NCBI GenBank assembly: GCA_038230695.1
Contig: JBBRMT010000164.1
Coordinates: forward strand, 1 to 10,710
Length of the DNA stretch: 10,710 nt
Source: QHBQ01 sp038230695
GTDB taxonomy: Bacteria; Chloroflexota; Chloroflexia; QHBQ01
Direction of reading: 5' to 3'
Shown here one piece after another: positions 1 through 5,900 of this stretch (positions are counted from its first letter, which is position 1; each line of letters opens with the position of its first letter). The translations under genes and the position numbers were made by a program. The notes under the pieces were generated by a model. That model saw only the letters and a list, made by a program, of their open reading frames with translations, searched no databases and was not told the origin of the DNA.

Positions 1-1
1 C

Positions 2-166
2 CTTGCGGTTGGCGCATTGCCCTCCGCATTCCCCCCGCCCGACAACATCTGGCGGCCCGCTGGCCTGGCGGTCGGCCCCGATGGGGCGCTTTACGTTAGC
101 CGCGACAATGGCGATGGCACCGTCTATCGTATTACCTACGCAACCTTGTTGCGCCCCGCCAAATGA
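2..166 (+). CDS. C-terminal end of a probable PQQ-type sugar dehydrogenase / beta-propeller protein (5' truncated)
   Basis: The reading frame is open from base 2 to a TGA at 164-166 and gives 54 residues; the start lies outside the window. The readable piece contains PDNIWRPAGLAVGPDG followed by ALYVSRDNGDGTVYRITY and a short basic end (LLRPAK). The pattern R-P-x-G-L-A-V-G-P-D-G-x-L-Y-V-S followed by G-x-V-Y-R-I is typical of the last blade of glucose/sorbosone dehydrogenase-like (GSDH) beta-propellers, which are usually secreted, PQQ-dependent sugar oxidases. Other NHL- or SMP-30-like propellers share the G-P-D-G-x-L-Y-V signature, so the exact family is uncertain from 54 residues. The stop is followed by 88-121 bp holding the lon promoter, so this gene ends upstream of an independent transcription unit. 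No clear terminator hairpin follows it. Confidence 0.6.
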   Translation, partial: LAVGALPSAFPPPDNIWRPAGLAVGPDGALYVSRDNGDGTVYRITYATLLRPAK

Positions 167-182
167 GACGCTTGTGGATAAC

Positions 183-230
183 CGCTTGCCTATGTTGGAT
201 ATTTGTGTTATAATCATTCACAGGCAAGCG
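183..230. promoter_or_regulatory. 9-bp inverted repeat bracketing the lon promoter (candidate operator)
   Basis: CGCTTGCCT (183-191) and AGGCAAGCG (222-230) are perfect reverse complements separated by 30 bp. The left arm contains the whole -35 box and the right arm lies at the predicted start site, so a dimeric or tetrameric repressor bound to both arms would block the promoter. It matches neither CIRCE nor the HAIR consensus as I know them. It could instead form a long-loop stem, but the left arm lies upstream of the start site and would not be transcribed, which favours a DNA-level site. The regulator is unknown. Confidence 0.5.
186..214 (+). promoter_or_regulatory. Sigma-70-type promoter of lon
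   Basis: A -35 box TTGCCT (186-191) and a perfect -10 box TATAAT (209-214) are separated by 17 bp. TG at 206-207 gives an extended -10 (TGTTATAAT). Transcription would begin near 220-222, about 65 bp before the lon ATG at 288. This is the clearest promoter in the window. It is of housekeeping type, not an obvious heat-shock promoter. Confidence 0.75.
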
Positions 231-287
231 TAGACGGTTGCAGACTAGCAGGAGTTGGAAGATATTTCCTTGAACGATGATAAGGCC

Positions 288-2786
288 ATGAACGATACCA
301 CCCCGGACCCAGGCTACGATGCCTATCCTCTGTTGCCGCTCAAAAATGTCGTTATCTTCCCCCACACCATTGTCACCTTGATGGTTGGTCGTCCGCGCTC
401 ACTGCGGGCGTTGGAACACGCCCTGGCCGCCAACAAGCGTCTGGTGGTGATGACCCAGCGCAACACCAGCAGCGAAGAGCCAATCCCCGATGACCTCTAC
501 GAAGTCGGTTCGCTGATCGAAATAACCAGTTACCAACGCCAATCCGACGGCAACTATCAGGTGATTGTCGAGGGGTTGCGCCGCGTCCGAGCCGTGCGAT
601 TTATGGCTACCGACTGGTTGTATGATGTCGAGATTGCGGCTATGGTCGAGCAGAGCAGCGAGGGCGCGACCAGCGATGCGTTGATGCGTCATGTGCTGGG
701 CCTGTTCACCGAATTTGGTAGGCTCAACCAACGGGTGCCAGCCGATGTGCTGGATAGCGCCCGTCACATAACCGATGCGGGCCAGCTTGCCGATGTGGTC
801 GCCGCTCATGTGGTCAGCGATGCGGCCCAGCGTCAGCAACTCCTGGCCCAAACCGATCAGACAGTGCGACTGGAGCGGGTTGGGGTGGTCATTGCGGGCG
901 AACTGGATGTCTTGCAGATAGACGAGCGTATCCGCGCCAAAGTGCGAAGCCAGATTGACAAGAATCAGCGCGAGTTCTATCTGCGTGAGCAACTGAAGGC
1001 CATCCACGACGAGCTATCCGGCGAGGGCGGCAACGAGATTGCCGAACTGCGCCAGAAGGTGGTCGAGCGCAAGCTGCCGGAAGAAGTCAACGCCCGGCTG
1101 CTCAAGGAACTGAGCCGCCTGGAACGCATGACCGCTGCCGCGCCGGAGGCCAGCGTGGCCCGTACCTACATAGACTGGCTCTTGTCCCTACCCTGGACGG
1201 AGCAGACCGAGGACTGTGACGACATCCGTATCGCCGAGGAAGCGCTAGATGCCGACCACTACGGGTTGGAGCGCATCAAGGAGCGCATCATCGAGTTTCT
1301 GGCGGTGCGCCAACTGGTAACGCGGGGCGGCGGTCACAAGACCATGGCCCAGGTGCTATGCTTTGCTGGCCCGCCGGGGGTGGGCAAGACCAGCCTGGGG
1401 CAGAGCATTGCGCGGGCGATGAACCGCAAGTTTGTGCGTATCTCGCTGGGTGGGGTACACGACGAGGCGGAGATACGCGGCCACCGCCGCACCTATGTAG
1501 GTGCAATGCCAGGGCGCATCATCCAGGGTATCAAGCAGGGGGGTTCGCGCAACCCGGTGGTGCTGCTCGACGAGATTGACAAGCTGACCAGCGATCAGCG
1601 CGGCGATCCCACTGCGGCTTTGCTCGAAGTCCTTGACCCGGCCCAGAACGACTCCTTCGTAGACCACTACATTGACCTGCCGTTCGACCTGTCGCAGACG
1701 CTGTTCATCACCACTGCCAACTATATTGGCAACATCCCCCGCCCGCTGCGTGACCGCATGGAGATGATCGAACTAAGCGGTTACACCGAGGATGAAAAGG
1801 TGCAGATCGCCCGCCGCTACCTGATTACCCGCGAGTTGGAGGGGCATGGCCTGGCGCGGGGCTACATCGAAATACCCGACAAAGTGTATCGCGCCATCAT
1901 CCGCGAGTACACCCGCGAGGCTGGCGTACGTGATCTGGAGCGCAAACTGGCGGCAATTTGCCGCAAAGCGGCGCGGCAACTGGTGGGCGGACGCAGCACG
2001 CGAGTGCGGATCACCCCTAATAATCTGGAGAGCTACCTCGGCCCCGCTCGCTATAACGCCGACAGTAGCCTGAGCAAACTCAACCAGGTTGGCGTAGTGA
2101 CCGGCCTGGCCTGGACCGAAGTGGGCGGCGAAGTGCTGCCCGTGGAAGTCGCTACCATGCCAGGGCGGGGCAACCTGACCATCACCGGACGGTTGGGCGA
2201 CGTGATGCAGGAGTCGGCGCGGGCGGCGCTAAGTTACGCCCGCAGTCGAGCCACGCAGTTGCACATTGACCCCGACTTCCAGGCCACCACCGACCTGCAC
2301 ATCCACCTGCCCGAAGGAGCCATCCCCAAGGATGGGCCGAGCGCAGGCATCACCATGGCGACCGCGCTAATCAGCGCATTGACCCAGCAGCCGGTACGAG
2401 CCGATACCGCAATGACCGGCGAGATCACCCTGCGCGGACGGGTGCTGGCGATTGGCGGCCTCAAGGAGAAAGTGCTGGCCGCCCACCGCAACGGCATCAA
2501 GCGCATCATCGCTCCCCGCGAGAACCAGCGCGACCTGATCGATATCCCCGCCCGCGTGCGACAGGAGCTTGAGTTTCTCTGGGTGGAGAACATGGATGAG
2601 GTGGTTGCTGCCGCGCTTGAACGCCCGCTAGCGATAGCGGCTGACGAGCAGATTGTTTCTGATAACTTGCCGCCCGCTGATAACGAGGCTGCGCCCCAGG
2701 ACGAGGTTGTGTTGCAAGCTGAACCCGCGCCGCGCATCGAAGTAATCGAAGCGCCGCCCAGCCTGCCCGAACAACCTGCCGTTTGA
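288..2786 (+). CDS. lon: ATP-dependent Lon protease (endopeptidase La)
   Basis: Complete Lon, 832 residues from ATG 288: a cytosolic hexameric AAA+ protease that unfolds and degrades misfolded and regulatory proteins. Order: N-terminal LON substrate-binding domain (about 10-215, starting near YPLLPLKNVVIFPH), coiled helical linker, AAA+ domain with Walker A GPPGVGKT (361-368) and Walker B VVLLDEID (D428, E429), then the protease domain with catalytic Ser685 in KDGPSAG and Lys728 in GLKEK, the 43-residue spacing of the E. coli dyad (679/722). The last ~50 residues form an acidic, Pro/Ala-rich tail absent from E. coli Lon (784 aa). The start is ambiguous. AGGAG (250-254) directly abuts TTG 255, is 15 nt from TTG 270 and 33 nt from ATG 288. 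I chose ATG 288 because its N-terminus and domain positions agree best with known Lons; the frame is open to 255 (843 aa). It has its own strong promoter. Confidence 0.98.
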   Translation: MNDTTPDPGYDAYPLLPLKNVVIFPHTIVTLMVGRPRSLRALEHALAANKRLVVMTQRNTSSEEPIPDDLYEVGSLIEITSYQRQSDGNYQVIVEGLRRVRAVRFMATDWLYDVEIAAMVEQSSEGATSDALMRHVLGLFTEFGRLNQRVPADVLDSARHITDAGQLADVVAAHVVSDAAQRQQLLAQTDQTVRLERVGVVIAGELDVLQIDERIRAKVRSQIDKNQREFYLREQLKAIHDELSGEGGNEIAELRQKVVERKLPEEVNARLLKELSRLERMTAAAPEASVARTYIDWLLSLPWTEQTEDCDDIRIAEEALDADHYGLERIKERIIEFLAVRQLVTRGGGHKTMAQVLCFAGPPGVGKTSLGQSIARAMNRKFVRISLGGVHDEAEIRGHRRTYVGAMPGRIIQGIKQGGSRNPVVLLDEIDKLTSDQRGDPTAALLEVLDPAQNDSFVDHYIDLPFDLSQTLFITTANYIGNIPRPLRDRMEMIELSGYTEDEKVQIARRYLITRELEGHGLARGYIEIPDKVYRAIIREYTREAGVRDLERKLAAICRKAARQLVGGRSTRVRITPNNLESYLGPARYNADSSLSKLNQVGVVTGLAWTEVGGEVLPVEVATMPGRGNLTITGRLGDVMQESARAALSYARSRATQLHIDPDFQATTDLHIHLPEGAIPKDGPSAGITMATALISALTQQPVRADTAMTGEITLRGRVLAIGGLKEKVLAAHRNGIKRIIAPRENQRDLIDIPARVRQELEFLWVENMDEVVAAALERPLAIAADEQIVSDNLPPADNEAAPQDEVVLQAEPAPRIEVIEAPPSLPEQPAV

Positions 2787-2885
2787 CCGCGCCACCCGCC
2801 GCTGGTAAACGCGATTTCGCACCATCGGCCTTGCGCGATACCGACAATTAACAATTTACCTCCCGCAGCGTCTAAGACAGCCAGC

Positions 2886-2915
2886 TTGCTGCCCCCGCTC
2901 CGCTATTGCTAACAT
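2886..2915 (+). promoter_or_regulatory. Weak candidate promoter for the giant PHP/AlbA_2/YgjP gene
   Basis: TTGCTG (2886-2891), an 18-bp spacer and TAACAT (2910-2915) lie in the 212-bp gap between lon and the ATG at 2999. The -10 box sits in a small palindrome, GCTAA-CA-TTAGC (2908-2919). Both boxes deviate from consensus and I see no terminator after lon, so read-through from lon is equally possible. Confidence 0.25.
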
Positions 2916-2998
2916 TAGCGGCGGCGCAATCAGCGCAGCGCCTTTACCTGGCCGCAACGCCCGCGCGGTGTGACAACCAAAGAGAGAACCACCAGTAC

Positions 2999-5900
2999 AT
3001 GGCAACCAACGATAAGAGCAAACGACCCCCCCGCCGCAGTGCGGCAACCCCGGCAGCGCCAACCAACCTGCCACCTGAGAAGATTACTGCCCGCCCCAGC
3101 GCGGAAACCGAAGACCAGGGCAATGCCCGCGACACCACCGCAACCCGCGCCGCCCGCGACCTACGCGCCCAGCGGGCCGCCGAACGCGCCGCTCGTGCCA
3201 CCGCCGCCGTCAGTGGCGACACCACCACCCCCGCGCCTACCAACGCACCGCCCCAACCCACACCTGCGCCTGCTGCAAGTAATCAATTGCCGCCGGAGCG
3301 TATTACCGCCGCGCCAGTAGCCTCTCCCGCCGCAAGCAGCCAACTGCCTGCGGAGCGCATCACCGCTACCCCCTCGCCAGTGGCCGCTCCCGTCGCCAGT
3401 AGCCAACTGCCGCCGGAACGCATCACCCCCAAGCCAGTTGCCGTGGAGCGCATCACCCCCAAAGCGGCCCCCGCGCCAGAGCGCATCACCCCCAAAGCAG
3501 CCCCTGCGCCGGAGCGCATCACCCCCAAGCCTGTGAGTGCGCCAGAGCGCGTCACTCCTCGCCCTCAGCGAACCGTGCAAGCTAGCTCCCGCCCACAGGA
3601 TGTAGCCCCCGCCCTCCCAGCCGAGCGCGTCAGTAGCGCCCCTGCCGAGCCGGAGCATCGCACCCACCGCACTGTTACCAGCCACAGCAACCCCACCATG
3701 CGGACTCTCCCCGGCGAACGCATCAGCCCGCGCCGCCCCGGCGAACGCAGTGTCGGACGCGGTGGCGACGATGAGAGCAGCGCCGAGCCGCGCACCTATA
3801 CCACCGCTGAACTCAGGCTGGAGCAGGAGCAGCGTCGCGCCGTCGAACTGATGCACCCAGGGATGTACTGGTATCGCATGGACTTGCACTGCCACACCCC
3901 GCGCAGCACCGTCTGCTACCGCGAACCGAACGTCAGCTATCTGCGGATCTTGCAGAAGGCTGAGGAGCGCCATGTGGACATCATGGCCTTCACCGACCAC
4001 AACACGGTGGCGGGCTACGACGACCTGATGCGCGACCGCGCCCATGTCGAGCAGATGGAGCGCGAGGGTCGCCTCACCACCGACGAGCGTTACCGCCTGG
4101 AGGAGTATCGCCGCATCTTCAGTAAAATCCTGGTGCTACCCGGCTTCGAGTTCAGCGCCACCTTCGGCTTCCACATCACCTGCATCTTCCCGCCCACCAC
4201 CAGCCTGCGGCGGCTGGAATACCTGTTGATGAGCATGGGCATTACCGAGGAAAAGATGTTGCTCGGCAGCCCCGAAGTGGGCGCGACCACCGATGTGCTG
4301 AACGTCTACCGCACCGTTGCCGCCGAGGGCGGCATCTGCATCGGCGCACACGCCAATTCATCCAATGGCATCGTGATGAATGGCTTCAACTTTGGCGGCC
4401 AGACCAAGATCGCTTATACCCAGGATCCCAACCTCGCTGCCCTCGAAGTCACCGATCTGGAGAGCGTCAGCCGCCGCAGCACCGCCAACTTCTTCAACGG
4501 CAGCAAGCCGGAGTATCCCCGCCGAATGCACTGCATCCAGAGCAGCGACAGCCATCTTATCTACCGCGATGAGAAGCAGCGCCTGCCTGGCATGGGCGAC
4601 CGCACCACCGATGTGCTGCTGCCGGAGCAGGGCTTCGCCGCGCTAAAGGCGCTGCTGTTCAGCAGCGATTTCGACCGCGTGCGCCCCAGCCGCCAGATCA
4701 GCGAAGCGCCGTTCGATGCAGTCAAGGCCGCTCGTACTGTTGGCCCCAACCAGGTGCAGGCGTTCCACGACCGCCTGCCGATGCGCCGCACCAGCAGTCA
4801 CCATATCCTCCGCGACGTGGTGGCCTTTGCCAACACTAATGGCGGCACCATCTTCCTCGGCGTGCCGCCGCAGTCCAGCCTGCCCTTGCGCGGGGTGGAC
4901 AACCCGGCTGAGGCGATTGATGTGCTGCGTGGCGACATCCAGCGCAATATCACCCCGGCGCTCAATCTTAACATGGACCTACGCACCAGCGAGGGCAAGA
5001 CGGTGGTGCTGGTCAATGTGCCGAAGGGCAGCGACCGCCCCTACGCTTTGGAAGGCAGCCAGATCTACATCCGCCAGGAGAGCGAGACCAACCTGGCGAT
5101 GCGCGACGAGATCGTGCAACTGATGCGTGATGTGCTGGCAGGCGGCGCGGGCGAGACCGTCTTTGCCCCCCGCCCAGCGCAGATTCAGCCAGCGCAACCC
5201 CAGGCGCAGAGTGGCAATGGGCGCGACGAGCGTCGCTTCGAGCGTCGTGAACGCTTCATCCCTGCACCCCGCGAGGAGCAGCCCACTGCCGTGCCACAAC
5301 CGCAAATCGCCGCCAGCCCAGCGGTTGACGCGGTTGCCAGCCCTCCTGAGAGCCTGCGCCATCCCGCCCCGCAAGTGGAACCCGCGCTGATCCCTCTCGC
5401 CGCGCCCAGCGTAGCCGCCGCCACCATCGCCGCCGAGTCGGATAACAGTGGGGCCGAACACCCGGAGGAAAGCCGCCAGAGCGCGATTGGCGAGGAGCAG
5501 GCGGGCGCGGCCCACCGCCGCAACCGCCGCAAGCGCGGGCGCGGCCCCGGCCAGCCTGCCGAGGCTGCTGCCACCGAACCGCTCGCCGAAGAGCCGAGCA
5601 GCATGGAACTGGGTGAACCGATCGGCGTGGAGGTGGAGACCACCAGCCCCGACAGCATCACTGACCCGCCCCACACCGGCGTGGAGATTGTCGCCAGCGA
5701 AGAGCGCGACGGCACCATCTATCACACGATGAAAGATCTGCGTAACGGCAACCTCGTGCATCACGTTAGCCGTCACTCCGCCCGCCGCCTGTGGCGCTAC
5801 GCCATCACCCAGCGCGAACACAACGACCCCAGACCGGAAGATGTGACCTGGCTGGGCGACATCGGCCTATGGCGCAGCACCATCCGCGCCGATGTGCGCC

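Noticed and set aside
183..230. HAIR (HspR) operator at lon
   Set aside because: The arms CGCTTGCCT/AGGCAAGCG are 30 bp apart and do not match the CTTGAGT-N7-ACTCAAG consensus.
399..1007. 202-codon minus-strand frame opposite lon
   Set aside because: Complementary to the conserved N-terminal domain of Lon; no independent protein family features.
2906..2998. Upstream TTG start for the giant gene (31 extra residues)
   Set aside because: No ribosome site before it, it overlaps a possible promoter, and the added residues show no signal peptide or motif; ATG 2999 is more plausible.
3161..4045. 294-codon open frame on the minus strand opposite the giant gene
   Set aside because: Its product is Gly/Ala/Arg-rich low complexity mirroring the sense-strand repeat array, and the sense strand holds clear PHP motifs. 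It is a GC-driven shadow.
4979..5821. 280-codon open frame on the minus strand
   Set aside because: It overlaps the AlbA_2 domain and linker of the giant gene, has no family signature and no ribosome site, and reflects high GC at third positions.
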